Source: 'Osedax' symbiont bacterium Rs2_46_30_T18 (GTDB taxonomy: Bacteria; Pseudomonadota; Gammaproteobacteria; Pseudomonadales; Balneatricaceae). Taken from it: a stretch of DNA of 33,556 nucleotides. A program made the position numbers and the translations under genes. The stretch is from NCBI GenBank assembly GCA_002163025.1, contig MABF01000130.1, forward strand, positions 1 to 33,556, written 5' to 3'. This document shows, piece after piece, positions 1 to 8,348 of the stretch (position 1 is the first letter of the stretch; the number at the start of each line of letters is the position of its first letter). Under the pieces are notes generated by a model, which was not told where the DNA came from, made no database searches, and was given only the letters and a program-made list of their open reading frames with translations.

Positions 1-1
1 A

Positions 2-52
2 AGTAATAAAGATTTTGCCAAACTAATGCAGCAAAGTTATGCTTTACCCTAA
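2..52 (+). CDS. Possible C-terminal end of an upstream gene, cut by window edge
   Basis: Frame 2 is open from the left edge and reads 16 residues ending in LMQQSYALP before a TAA stop at 50-52. The codons look like coding sequence and the next gene starts 23 bases later on the same strand, so this may be the tail of the preceding gene in the same transcript. The fragment is too short to identify, and a chance open frame of this length is quite possible. Confidence 0.3.
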   Translation, partial: SNKDFAKLMQQSYALP

Positions 53-75
53 CAGTTTAACCAAACCATAATGAC

Positions 76-660
76 ATGCCTGATTTTGACGAACCTATCT
101 TTGATGCCAAACCCGAATACAGTGACAAATCCCCAGACACTTTTGCCCAAGCTGTTGCAGGAATTACACCTCTCAACCAAGACAAAGCAAATTTGCGCAC
201 TAAGGCGAGCATCCGAAAAAAGCAGAATAAGTCCTACCACCGCGAGCAGGCAACCACTGACACGACCCAAATAGCCGACGGATTGTCCACTGAAGCCGTA
301 GATATTGTAGATTCTGATCAGGCACTGATATTCGCAGCCCCTGGAGTGCAACTAAAGGTAATCAAACGCCTGCGTCAGGGACATATCTCCTGGGAGCAAG
401 GAATTGATTTACACGGTTTAAATATAGATAGTGCCCGGGATGAACTGAGTCAATTTATTCGCAGCAGCTTTCATCAGCAGTGTCATGTAGTACTGGTTGT
501 TCACGGCAAAGCCTACAGTCAGTCCGGCAAGCAACCGCTGCTTAAATCTTACACAAATGACTGGTTGCGGCAACTTCCAGAAGTACTGGCCTTCTGTTCT
601 GCCCAGGCAAAGGATGGCGGAACCGGGGCCCTCTATGTCTTATTGCGTCGCAAAAGATAA
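76..660 (+). CDS. Smr-domain protein (Smr/MutS2 C-terminal family)
   Basis: This 194-residue protein has a low-complexity, charged N-terminal half and a C-terminal Smr domain from about residue 110. The domain shows the hallmark DLHG motif (near residue 113) followed by HGKA and the conserved tail DGGTGALYVLLRRK. Smr domains are nucleic-acid binding and often have endonuclease activity; stand-alone proteobacterial members (SmrA/SmrB) include a ribosome-rescue mRNA endonuclease. Most family members have HGKG or HGHG where this one has HGKA, so activity should not be assumed. The length fits the SmrA/YdaL-like group. It lies 116 bases upstream of folE on the same strand, a neighbourhood also known in Pseudomonas, where Smr, prmB and folE-type genes cluster. 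Family assignment is firm; the substrate is unknown. Confidence 0.88.
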   Translation: MPDFDEPIFDAKPEYSDKSPDTFAQAVAGITPLNQDKANLRTKASIRKKQNKSYHREQATTDTTQIADGLSTEAVDIVDSDQALIFAAPGVQLKVIKRLRQGHISWEQGIDLHGLNIDSARDELSQFIRSSFHQQCHVVLVVHGKAYSQSGKQPLLKSYTNDWLRQLPEVLAFCSAQAKDGGTGALYVLLRRKR

Positions 661-776
661 ACACAGCGACATACCGGCCTTTGTATTGCCAGATAAACAC
701 ACAATCTGCTTTACCTTGAGTTTAAGTTGCAGTAAGTTAGCATTTTTATTACAACCCTCGGAGTTACCCTTTTCCA

Positions 777-1316
777 ATGGAAAAAGCATTTGCCAAAATC
801 ATAGACAGTATCGGAGAAGACCTAAACCGTGACGGCCTTCGTGATACACCAGCACGCGCCGCCAAGGCAATGTCTTATCTAACTCGGGGCTATACCCAAT
901 CGCTAGATCAAGTAGTTAACAATGCCCTTTTTGACTCTGATAATAGTGAGATGGTGGTTGTTACTAACATTGAGTTTTACTCTCTGTGTGAACACCACAT
1001 GTTGCCTTTTATTGGTCAAGCACATGTCGCTTACATTCCACAGGGAAAAGTCATAGGCTTATCTAAAATTGCCCGCATCGTTGACATGTTTGCCAGACGA
1101 CTACAGATCCAGGAAAATATGAGCAAGGAAATTGCCGAGGCTATTATGCAAGTGACCAATGCTGAAGGCGTAGGTGTGGTCATTGAAGCTGAGCATATGT
1201 GCATGAAAATGCGCGGTGTTGAAAAACAAAACAGTGTCATGAAAACCTCTATGTTACTGGGCTCTTTCCGTGAGCGCGCAGCTACCCGCGCAGAGTTCTT
1301 CTCTCTGGTCAGCTAA
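777..1316 (+). CDS. folE: GTP cyclohydrolase I
   Basis: This 179-residue protein converts GTP to 7,8-dihydroneopterin triphosphate, the first step of tetrahydrofolate synthesis and of some queuosine routes. It is the cytosolic homodecameric type I enzyme. The zinc ligands are visible as C71 and H74 in CEHH and C142 in HMCMKMRG; they match E. coli C110, H113 and C181 with a constant offset of 39. The signatures [10 protein letters not shown] and [10 protein letters not shown] are intact. It is shorter than E. coli FolE because it lacks the N-terminal extension, as is common for bacterial copies. A GGAG sequence lies about 13 bases before the ATG. It is followed by a strong terminator, so the Smr-folE unit probably ends here. 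Confidence 0.96.
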   Translation: MEKAFAKIIDSIGEDLNRDGLRDTPARAAKAMSYLTRGYTQSLDQVVNNALFDSDNSEMVVVTNIEFYSLCEHHMLPFIGQAHVAYIPQGKVIGLSKIARIVDMFARRLQIQENMSKEIAEAIMQVTNAEGVGVVIEAEHMCMKMRGVEKQNSVMKTSMLLGSFRERAATRAEFFSLVS

Positions 1317-1343
1317 CCCTTGCCCCGCACTCTATTGATCATT

Positions 1344-1378
1344 AAATAAAGGAGCTAATGCTCCTTTATTTGCTTTTA
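1344..1378 (+). terminator. Rho-independent terminator after folE
   Basis: A perfect 12-bp stem (1344-1355 with 1360-1371, AAATAAAGGAGC / GCTCCTTTATTT) closes a TAAT loop and runs into a short T-rich tail (GCTTTT). It lies 28 bases after the folE stop. The A/T ends of the stem mean it could also act on the opposite strand. Confidence 0.8.
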
Positions 1379-1606
1379 CTCCAATCTTCATCTAGTCATC
1401 TATCCCCATATACTCAACAATAGCCAAGCGTAGAATAAATTTAACATTGCTATGTGTCGACACTAGTATTAAATTATAGCCTCATACACTTGCAAGATAT
1501 TGTATGGACTACTGCTTTGCTAGAATTCAGACTCATAATTTTCAATCTCGGAGCAACACTGGCGAGAAGCTTTATCTCACTTTTTTGCTTACATATAGGT
1601 TTTTCG

Positions 1607-2914
1607 ATGAACAAACTAACCAGTAAAACCCTTTCTATTTTGAGCATCAGCATAGGCATGGCATCCATGCTGACTCCTTTGGGCAGCCACGCTCAATCGC
1701 TACAAGAAGTATATCGCCTGGCCGTCATCTCCGATCCGCTTCTGCAGCAGGCTGGCTCTAAACTCATCAGTAGCAGAGAGAACATTGTTCAGGCCAAAGC
1801 CGCACTGCTACCCTCTATTGATGGTGAATTGAAAAGTAGCTGGAACGATGACTCTAACGCTAGCCCCAATAACAGCAAAAGCTACGAAGTTAGCTTGCGA
1901 CAGCCCGTTTACTCACCGGCGCTAAGTTCAGGTTACAAAAAAGTTAAGATCATCGACACGCAAGCCCAACTGCAACACCAACAGAGCCAGCAAGATCTTA
2001 TCATCCGCACTGTAGATGCCTATATAAACTCCATGATAGCCAAAAGCAATCTCAGTACCGCCCAGGCACAAGAGCGCGCTATTAAGCAGCGTCTTGATAC
2101 TGTCAACGCAGAGTTTGAAGTGGGCGTGATAGCTATCACTGACGTACACGAAGCAAAGGCATCTTACGATAACGCCAAAGTAGACCTTATTATTAGTGAA
2201 GGTAAACTGCAAAATAGCTTCGAGGCTCTACAGCGTTTAACCGGGCAGACTATCACTGATGTAGACAGCCTTAACGAAAGCTATGCAACTTCGCCTTTGG
2301 CACCCGCTGATCCACAGCATTGGATTAGCCTGGCACTGGCAAACAATAAATCTGTTCTGCTGGCTAATTATTCCATCGATTCCGCCCGTGAAGACACCAG
2401 TATCGCAAGCTCAAACACTAAGCCTTCGGTCGATCTTACAGCCTCACACTCTCGCACGGACCATAGTGTCACGGGACAAAACACTAATAACCGAGTATCT
2501 CTGGTACTCAGCGTGCCACTTTTTAACGCCGGTTCCTTAAACTCAAAAATACGTCAGGCACTCTCCGCTGAAGATATTGCTAAATCACAACAGCAAGACA
2601 CCATCAGGGCAGTGACGCAGACCATCCGCAGTTTAACCCGCGACATTCAAACTAACTCACTGGCCATCGCCGCCAGAGAGCAAAGCATCATTTCCAGCAG
2701 AGCCGCACTGGCGGCAATCAGTGAAGGCTTTAAAGTAGGCACCAGAAATATTGTCGATTTACTGCAGGCCGAACAAGCCTTATTTAGTGCTGAGAACGAC
2801 CACGCAACTGCGCGTTTAGAGCATTTAAGGTTGCAGTTTAAGCTTGATTTCCAGCTGGGATCTGTTGCAGATGCCGACATAGCAGAACTGGCTCAATTTA
2901 TGGATGCATCATAA
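1607..2914 (+). CDS. tolC: TolC-family outer membrane efflux protein
   Basis: This outer membrane channel of the TolC/OEP family is the exit duct for type I secretion and for RND, MFS or ABC multidrug efflux pumps. The chosen ATG at 1607 gives 435 residues and a classical signal peptide (MNKLTSK, then a hydrophobic stretch, cleavage near GSHAQ). The open frame extends upstream to 1454, but that would place the signal sequence internally. The mature part begins SLQEVYRLAVISDPLLQQ, typical of TolC, and shows the two-fold OEP repeat: long coiled-coil helices at about 60-220 and 270-420, and the GVIAITDVHEAKASYDNAK and GTRNIVDLLQAEQALFSA segments that sit in equivalent places in the two halves. 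No pump or membrane-fusion gene is adjacent, as is usual for stand-alone tolC. It ends in a bidirectional terminator. Confidence 0.9.
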   Translation: MNKLTSKTLSILSISIGMASMLTPLGSHAQSLQEVYRLAVISDPLLQQAGSKLISSRENIVQAKAALLPSIDGELKSSWNDDSNASPNNSKSYEVSLRQPVYSPALSSGYKKVKIIDTQAQLQHQQSQQDLIIRTVDAYINSMIAKSNLSTAQAQERAIKQRLDTVNAEFEVGVIAITDVHEAKASYDNAKVDLIISEGKLQNSFEALQRLTGQTITDVDSLNESYATSPLAPADPQHWISLALANNKSVLLANYSIDSAREDTSIASSNTKPSVDLTASHSRTDHSVTGQNTNNRVSLVLSVPLFNAGSLNSKIRQALSAEDIAKSQQQDTIRAVTQTIRSLTRDIQTNSLAIAAREQSIISSRAALAAISEGFKVGTRNIVDLLQAEQALFSAENDHATARLEHLRLQFKLDFQLGSVADADIAELAQFMDAS

Positions 2915-2949
2915 ACCCAGTATAGCTCCAGCAGATATAAAGCAAAAAA

Positions 2950-2985
2950 AAGCAGCCTGTAGAAAACCAGAGGCTGCTTATTTTA
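2950..2985. terminator. Bidirectional terminator between tolC and the convergent unknown gene
   Basis: A 9-bp stem (2950-2958 AAGCAGCCT with 2971-2979 AGGCTGCTT) with a 12-base loop is flanked by an A-run on the left and TATTTT on the right. It can therefore terminate tolC (+) and the minus-strand operon ending at 3005. Confidence 0.75.
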
Positions 2986-3004
2986 TCCAGTAGTAATAGT
3001 CCTA

Positions 3005-3808
3005 CTAGTGCACTACGGGGAGTTCATCCTCATTGCTGGGCAGGATCAACTGCCCCTCTCCATCCAATGCCAGAGCTCCCCGGTCCGTTGCCAGCTCCAG
3101 TAAATGATCTATAACCATTTGTGTTATATGGCTAGAGATAATAATCCCTGCAGGCGGATCACTTTCAAATACATCATCAAGGACCAGACCATCAGCGCGC
3201 AACCCTAATAACAAAGGGTTCTCTACCACCAGTGGTGCTATTTCCTCAGGGGTAAAAACACTGTGCGCACCTGCTATTTCGATCGCCAGAGTATAAGCAT
3301 CTAACACTTGGCTATCCAACTGTTTAACAAACTCATCCTCGGCCTTATGAATCAATTTATTTAAGACACTGACCCCGGGATTGCTGATATTGTTCAGCGC
3401 CGTCTTAGATTGACTGTAATCCTCGTTGATCTGCAGCACAGTATCGGCAGCCTCAATCTCGTCATCGCCAATTTGCATCATCCCCTCTGCATTCACTTGT
3501 AGCCAGCCGTAATGGACTGCCGCGTCTAATAGCGCTTCAAGCGCGGCGCTGCGAATGTTTGCGGATATGATGTTACCGGCACTGGGATTCTCTGCCTGCT
3601 GTAAGCCTCTGATCAGAGCTCCGGCCCTTGCCGCTAACAAATTGGGGTCTTCGCTGATTATTTTAGCCAGTTGATCAGTGCTTATACTCAGTTGTTTTTG
3701 ACAGAGTTTTTCAGCGTTTAAGAAGGGCTCAAACCCTGAACTGTGCTCTAATATCTGTACATATTCCGTACGTATATTATCAAGAATTTCGGTTAAAATT
3801 TGACTCAT
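3005..3808 (-). CDS. Unknown protein with internal tandem duplication
   Basis: This 267-residue, acidic, soluble-looking protein has no recognisable family, signal peptide or membrane segment. The ATG at 3808 is preferred over a GTG at 3817 because AGGTGG sits five bases before it. The protein contains two copies of a ~70-residue module, at about 44-113 and 186-256. Aligned pieces are EDPNLLAARAGALIRGL / ENPLLLGLRADGLVLDD, PSAGNIISANI / PPAGIIISSHI, and EALLDAAVHYGWLQVNAEG / DHLLELATDRGALALDGEG. The linker is helical and charged. It is the last gene of a minus-strand run, 51 bases after another unknown gene, and ends at a terminator. I do not know its function; the repeated fold could be a dimer-like binding module. 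Confidence 0.75.
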   Translation of the reverse strand: MSQILTEILDNIRTEYVQILEHSSGFEPFLNAEKLCQKQLSISTDQLAKIISEDPNLLAARAGALIRGLQQAENPSAGNIISANIRSAALEALLDAAVHYGWLQVNAEGMMQIGDDEIEAADTVLQINEDYSQSKTALNNISNPGVSVLNKLIHKAEDEFVKQLDSQVLDAYTLAIEIAGAHSVFTPEEIAPLVVENPLLLGLRADGLVLDDVFESDPPAGIIISSHITQMVIDHLLELATDRGALALDGEGQLILPSNEDELPVVH

Positions 3809-3859
3809 AATAGCCACCTGCGAATACCATGCTGTAAATTAGACAACAATATAAGACAA

Positions 3860-4498
3860 TTAATGGAAGGTAATACCAATAGGCGCGACTTTATCTTTTA
3901 ATTGATCAAAGTGGTCGCGTAACTCTGACAGCGGCTGAAGAGAATAATCGACCGGGTCTTCAGGGGTCGCCAGCCAATCCAATGCCCAGACTTTGGTCAT
4001 CAGTTCATATTCACCAATCAAAGCATCCAGAAATATCATCACAGCTTCTACCCGAGGATCCGTCTCTAAAACCTCAGGCACGTACGGCATATAGATGGCT
4101 AAGTGAAGTTTTTTATCATTATTTTTCAGCGCAAACCAATAATCAGAGAGCTCGCACATCTCCCCTGCAACATTGATACAACTGGGGATAGGATCATATC
4201 TATGATTAAACGCTTTGAATTTAATTCCATGCACATCGGGCGCAGCTCCGACCAGGGACAACACGGAATGAATAGACTCAGGGTAACCGTCGCAGCCGAA
4301 GATCATTTCAATCGGCCCCTCTTCATCGGCTTCAAAATGGAAGGTTAAATTCTCATCGATGCTCTGCAGCAACTGACGATAATCACCAAGCAAAATTTCA
4401 GCGTCAAATTGATTGTCATCACGACTTTCAAGCACTTGCTCAATGGTCATTTCCAGCTCTAGCCAAAAATCTGCTATTTGTTTTACGTTATGCTGCAT
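3860..4498 (-). CDS. Unknown acidic protein
   Basis: This 212-residue protein has no signal peptide or membrane helix. It has a helical N-terminus (QIADFWLELEMTIEQVLES), a central segment rich in conserved-looking residues (FEADEEGPIEMIFGCDGYPESIHSV, about residues 54-80), and a later region with the aromatic motif SDYWFALKNNDKKLHLAIYMP. The overall style resembles small DUF695-like enzymes or immunity proteins, but I cannot assign it to a family. It lies 75 bases downstream of dcd and 51 bases upstream of the duplicated unknown gene, all on the minus strand, so the three may be cotranscribed. The Shine-Dalgarno before the ATG is weak (GGTGAATTAG). Confidence 0.7.
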   Translation of the reverse strand: MQHNVKQIADFWLELEMTIEQVLESRDDNQFDAEILLGDYRQLLQSIDENLTFHFEADEEGPIEMIFGCDGYPESIHSVLSLVGAAPDVHGIKFKAFNHRYDPIPSCINVAGEMCELSDYWFALKNNDKKLHLAIYMPYVPEVLETDPRVEAVMIFLDALIGEYELMTKVWALDWLATPEDPVDYSLQPLSELRDHFDQLKDKVAPIGITFH

Positions 4499-4573
4499 AA
4501 GAAACTAATTCACCTAAAACCTTATCTATATTGTAGAGGAGCAGAGGTAACCCACCCCCGCTGTTACTGGCGC

Positions 4574-5140
4574 TTAAGTGCGCGGCACTACTACGCCTGT
4601 CTGGCCTTGATACTTACCCGCTCTGTCGGCATACGAAGTCTCACAAATCTCATCGGCACCTAAGAACAACATTTGCGCCACCCCCTCGTTGGCGTAAATT
4701 TTTGCCGGTAACGGGGTGGTATTGGAAAATTCGAGAGTAACGTGCCCTTCCCACTCAGGCTCGAGCGGTGTGACGTTTACAATTATACCACAGCGGGCAT
4801 AGGTACTTTTTCCTAAGCAGACTGTTAAAACATCCCGGGGGATTTTGAAATATTCGACCGTGCGGGCCAGGGCAAATGAATTCGGCGGGATAATACAAAC
4901 ATCGGACTGAATATCGACAAAGCTACCGGCATCAAAATTTTTCGGGTCGACTATAGATGAGTTGATATTGGTAAAAATTTTAAACTCATTGGCACAGCGC
5001 ACATCGTATCCATAACTGGATGTACCGTATGAAATAATTGCCTCGCCATCTACGTTCCGTACCTGCCCTGCAGAAAAGGGGCTAATCATTTCATGTTCTT
5101 GCGCCATACGGCGAATCCAGCTATCCGCTTTTATTCCCAT
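4574..5140 (-). CDS. dcd: dCTP deaminase
   Basis: The enzyme deaminates dCTP to dUTP, feeding dUTPase and thymidylate synthesis; it is cytosolic and trimeric. The 188-residue length and start ([19 protein letters not shown]) match the Pseudomonas-type Dcd rather than the 193-residue E. coli form. A TTG four codons upstream is in frame, but GGACGG lies five bases before the ATG at 5140, so the ATG is chosen. Family motifs are intact: [13 protein letters not shown], the catalytic loop [24 protein letters not shown] with its Glu, and the C-terminal [10 protein letters not shown] that closes over the nucleotide. It lies 121 bases downstream of mrp, the conserved mrp-dcd order of many gammaproteobacteria, with its own likely promoter in the gap. 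Confidence 0.95.
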   Translation of the reverse strand: MGIKADSWIRRMAQEHEMISPFSAGQVRNVDGEAIISYGTSSYGYDVRCANEFKIFTNINSSIVDPKNFDAGSFVDIQSDVCIIPPNSFALARTVEYFKIPRDVLTVCLGKSTYARCGIIVNVTPLEPEWEGHVTLEFSNTTPLPAKIYANEGVAQMLFLGADEICETSYADRAGKYQGQTGVVVPRT

Positions 5141-5172
5141 GTTTCCGTCCAAATTAATGCTAAAAATCGAGT

Positions 5173-5178
5173 ATTATA
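5173..5178 (-). promoter_or_regulatory. Likely -10 box of a dcd promoter
   Basis: A perfect TATAAT is read on the minus strand in the AT-rich mrp-dcd gap, 33 bases before the dcd ATG. No good -35 hexamer lies at 16-18 bases (AATCAT or CAATCA at best), so this is either a weak -35 promoter or a chance match in AT-rich DNA. Confidence 0.4.
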
Positions 5179-5261
5179 ACGATATAATTGATTAAATGAT
5201 TGTTTAATCTGTGCCGTGCAGTAAATAGCAGCACTAATTAAAATATTGTTTTGACTGTTTT

Positions 5262-6347
5262 TTAATCTTCAACAATAGACAGCTGCGGACCTCGGTCACC
5301 CTGGGCATTCAACTGCCCCAACCTGGCACTGACTACTCTGGCGATATCCCGGTAATTTGCCGCGATAACACCCTCGCGATCAGCCGCCACGGAAGGCAGA
5401 CCGGAATCCGCCTGCTGGCGAATATCTATGTTCAGTGGTAGCGCGCCCAACAACTCACTTTGGTAATCACTGGCTATACGCTCTCCGCCACCGTCCCCAA
5501 AAATATGCTCTTGATGACCACAGTTGGAGCAGATGTGCACACTCATATTTTCAACAACCCCCAATACTGGAATATCGACCTTGCGAAACATCTCGATACC
5601 GCGCTTAGCATCTAACAGCGCAATGTCTTGGGGAGTCGTCACAACAATAGCGGCAGTGACAGGCACTTTTTGTGACAGCGTCAACTGTATATCACCCGTT
5701 CCTGGAGGCATATCGATCAGCAGGTAATCCAGCTCCCCCCACTGGGTTTGATTGACCATTTGCGAGATAGCGCCACTGGCCATCGGTCCTCGCCACACCA
5801 TTGGAGTAGTCTCATCCACCATGTATGCGATAGACATAGACACAACACCCAGCGACGAAATCGGTAGCATTTTATCGTCACTCAGTGGCTGGGGATGAGT
5901 ACCGGGCTTAACTCCCAACATCATACCTTGACTCGGGCCGTAGATATCCGCATCCAATATACCGACCACAGCACCTTCTGCAGCCAGAGCAAGGGCTAAA
6001 TTTACCGCTGTGGTTGACTTGCCAACTCCACCTTTACCCGACGATATCGCCAGGATATTTTTAACTTTTGCAACACTTGCAACCTGGCATTTTTGCACAG
6101 CGGCCTTAATTACAGTGTCTTGTTTAATATCAACAGATTTCGCCCCTGCCCCGATTAAGATCTCGGTGAGCTTATCAGCCACTGACAACTGCTGACCTTT
6201 ATTAACATAGGGAAAAACTAAACTTAAATGCACCGCACCGTCGTCTTCAGTAAAAGATGTAACAACACCGGCACTGAACAAATCCGTTTTCAAATACGGA
6301 TCTTGGTAACTGGCGAGCGCTGTCTGTAAGTTTGATAAAATATCCAT
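5262..6347 (-). CDS. mrp: Mrp/ApbC iron-sulfur cluster carrier ATPase
   Basis: This is a ParA/MinD-type P-loop NTPase that carries and delivers [4Fe-4S] clusters to apo-proteins in the cytosol. The ATG at 6347 (MDILSNLQTAL, AGG eight to ten bases upstream) gives 361 residues; the open frame continues upstream into trmA without support. The N-terminal ~85 residues form a MIP18/DUF59-like domain. They are followed by the deviant Walker A SSGKGGVGKST (about 102-112), the switch DADIYGPSQG, Walker B DYLLIDMPPGTGD, and the cluster-binding CxxC at C273/C276 (CSNCG). It lies 55 bases after trmA and before dcd. In many gammaproteobacteria mrp is directly next to metG; here two genes separate them. 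Confidence 0.95.
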   Translation of the reverse strand: MDILSNLQTALASYQDPYLKTDLFSAGVVTSFTEDDGAVHLSLVFPYVNKGQQLSVADKLTEILIGAGAKSVDIKQDTVIKAAVQKCQVASVAKVKNILAISSGKGGVGKSTTAVNLALALAAEGAVVGILDADIYGPSQGMMLGVKPGTHPQPLSDDKMLPISSLGVVSMSIAYMVDETTPMVWRGPMASGAISQMVNQTQWGELDYLLIDMPPGTGDIQLTLSQKVPVTAAIVVTTPQDIALLDAKRGIEMFRKVDIPVLGVVENMSVHICSNCGHQEHIFGDGGGERIASDYQSELLGALPLNIDIRQQADSGLPSVAADREGVIAANYRDIARVVSARLGQLNAQGDRGPQLSIVED

Positions 6348-6402
6348 GGTTTTACCTATGTTAGGGAAGCTATTAGTACAAAGTGGATTGCCATCGCTGA
6401 AT

Positions 6403-7524
6403 CTACACTTTTCTCTGTAAAAACACACCTACCTCTAAGTGGTCTGTATAGGGAAATTGGTCAAATATGGCAAAACGGCTGATATTATGCGTCTCACACA
6501 GTGCCAATAAATTGAGTTGTAGCGTTGCCGGGTTACAGGAGATATATACCACATTGTCATACGTAGAGACTTGCTTAATCGTCTCGTCATCCAACCCAGA
6601 GCGCGGCGGATCAACCAACACAGTGTTAAAATCATAACTGTTTAAATCGACATTCTTTTGTTTAAGGCGTCTGAATTCTCTGACCCCTTGCAGCGCCTGT
6701 GAAAACTCTTCACTGGACATGCGCAATATAGTGACATTGTCGATAGCGTTCGCTGCAATATTATACTGTGCCGAATGCACCGAACTTTTCGATATCTCGG
6801 TGGCCACTACCGCATTAAAATTTTTCGCCAGAGGCAGGGAAAAGTTACCATTGCCACAATACAGCTCGACCAGATCGCCACTTTGATTAGATGTAACATC
6901 TAACGCCCAGTTCAACATATGTTTGCAGACTTCTGCATTGGGCTGAGTAAAGCTATTTTCGACTTGCTGGTAAATCATTTGTCTGCCGGCAACATCCATC
7001 TTTTCAAGTACGTATTCACGGCCCAGAGCAATTTTTGTTTTTCTCGCCCGACCTATTAGCTCCACTATTTGGCCAGCGCTGGAGACTTTAGCTAAATTCT
7101 TTTGCAACGCAACTGCGACTTCACGCCACTCATCGCCTATCGCCTTGTGATAGAGCAAGCTGATCAGTAACTCGCCACTAGTAGTACTTAAAAAATCAAT
7201 TTGAAACAGCTTCTTTCTCAGCACCTCAATTGGCCGGATCAAATCCAGTAATGCAAACATATGCTGCTGGATAATATCACTGACCATAGGACAACTGGTC
7301 ACCTTTGAATGCAGATGGTTACTGCCTTTTTCAAACATGACATAATCGATATCATCACCATCGTGCCACACTCGGAATTCAACCCGCATTCTATAAGCCG
7401 TGGTTGGCGAGGCAAACACTTCGACTTCTGGGATTGAAAAAGGGGAAAATTGCTGGCTAATTTGTTGTTGCTTTTCCAGCAATAGTGCGCAGTATTGACT
7501 CGGGTCTATATTAGGCAGGGACAT
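6403..7524 (-). CDS. trmA: tRNA (uracil-5-)-methyltransferase
   Basis: This SAM-dependent enzyme makes m5U54 (ribothymidine) in the T-loop of tRNAs. The 373 residues match TrmA length and lack the TRAM domain and Fe-S cysteines of RlmC/RlmD, which supports TrmA. Visible features are the RNA-binding N-terminus (AYRMRVEFRVWHDG), the SAM motif LVELYCGNGNFSLPLA, the DPPRSGLD motif, the catalytic Cys C330 in YISCNPATL and the general base E364 in DHLEVGVFL. GAGG precedes the ATG by five bases. It is followed by mrp at short distance and is probably cotranscribed with it. A 269-base gap separates it from hopJ upstream, so it probably has its own promoter. Confidence 0.96.
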   Translation of the reverse strand: MSLPNIDPSQYCALLLEKQQQISQQFSPFSIPEVEVFASPTTAYRMRVEFRVWHDGDDIDYVMFEKGSNHLHSKVTSCPMVSDIIQQHMFALLDLIRPIEVLRKKLFQIDFLSTTSGELLISLLYHKAIGDEWREVAVALQKNLAKVSSAGQIVELIGRARKTKIALGREYVLEKMDVAGRQMIYQQVENSFTQPNAEVCKHMLNWALDVTSNQSGDLVELYCGNGNFSLPLAKNFNAVVATEISKSSVHSAQYNIAANAIDNVTILRMSSEEFSQALQGVREFRRLKQKNVDLNSYDFNTVLVDPPRSGLDDETIKQVSTYDNVVYISCNPATLQLNLLALCETHNISRFAIFDQFPYTDHLEVGVFLQRKV

Positions 7525-7620
7525 TCAAACCTCAATGGGGAACTGACAGTATCGTTTGTTAGGAATAATTTGTGGCTAGTGCAATGAAGTAAAGGCATAT
7601 TCGCAGAGAATAGCCACAGG

Positions 7621-7661
7621 GCTGATAACAGCCATGGCCAATTAAAGGACAATTTATCAGC
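7621..7661. repeat. Inverted repeat in the leader of trmA
   Basis: GCTGATAA (7621-7628) pairs with TTATCAGC (7654-7661), and ATGGCC (7634-7639) pairs with GGCCAT just beyond. These lie in the 269-base hopJ-trmA gap, which otherwise shows no gene. It may be a leader RNA fold or nothing functional. Confidence 0.3.
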
Positions 7662-7793
7662 GGCCATCGCGATAGAGATCGGCTTGACCACAGCGTACAA
7701 AGGCGGAATTTTAACAGAAGGGCTGGGGGCAGCCTAGACAATTATCTAAATTAAGAATAAATTGTCCAGCTGCAGCAACAAGCCCAACACTGA

Positions 7794-8147
7794 CTACTTG
7801 AGTTGTAGCACTCGACTGGAAAATTTGATCCCATCCCAGCCAGAAATCATAAAACTACGAATGTTTTTATGATTTTTCCCACCCGGAGTATCGAGAACAT
7901 CTTGATAGAATCGACCAAAACATTGTAGGGTCTGCTCTTTGTCGAGTCGGTTTAGGTAGGCAAAACTAAAGATCTTCAGCGACCCTTCATTTTGTCCCAC
8001 TGCATTATTAACCATCAAATCACCACTGCCATTTCTAAAAGAGCACGGGGTAAAACTATAGTTTTCACTGATCACAGCCATTGTGTCTTCAAAATCAACC
8101 TTACCATCCTTTAAGGCTTCCAAATACTGCACTACGCTTATAGACAT
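7794..8147 (-). CDS. HopJ-family protein
   Basis: This small protein of about 117 residues belongs to the family named after HopJ, a Pseudomonas syringae type III effector. Shared features are the order FEDTMAVISENYSFTP, SFRNG, QNEGSLKIFSFAYLNRL, TLQCFGRFYQDVL and the end NIRSFMISGWDGIKF. The name is misleading: most members are chromosomal proteins of bacteria without type III secretion, and the function is unknown. No secretion genes are nearby. The ATG at 8147 is preferred (GAG seven bases before); a second ATG lies at 8153 and a TTG at 8159. It is divergent from metG, with 201 bases between the starts that must hold both promoters. Confidence 0.85.
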   Translation of the reverse strand: MSISVVQYLEALKDGKVDFEDTMAVISENYSFTPCSFRNGSGDLMVNNAVGQNEGSLKIFSFAYLNRLDKEQTLQCFGRFYQDVLDTPGGKNHKNIRSFMISGWDGIKFSSRVLQLK

Positions 8148-8348
8148 TTGCATTCTCAAACTTGTATTCTAAATAGTGTATGCGCCGATTTTCCAGCGCA
8201 TGACATCTTACACTAATAAAAAAATAAAAAACCAGTTCCTTTTTAAAGATAGATCAAAAAACTGAAAGTTTTCATCAAATTTAGTTCATTAACGGCAACT
8301 TTCACCGTAAACTAGCGCTTTTGTGTTGCAACTTTACAGTCGGATATT

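Noticed and set aside
1454-1606. Longer N-terminus of the TolC protein
   Set aside because: The extension of 51 residues would place the signal peptide internally; the ATG at 1607 gives a standard signal sequence.
7794-8147. Sign of a type III secretion effector
   Set aside because: The family is named after HopJ, but members are common in bacteria without type III secretion, and no secretion or chaperone genes are in the window.
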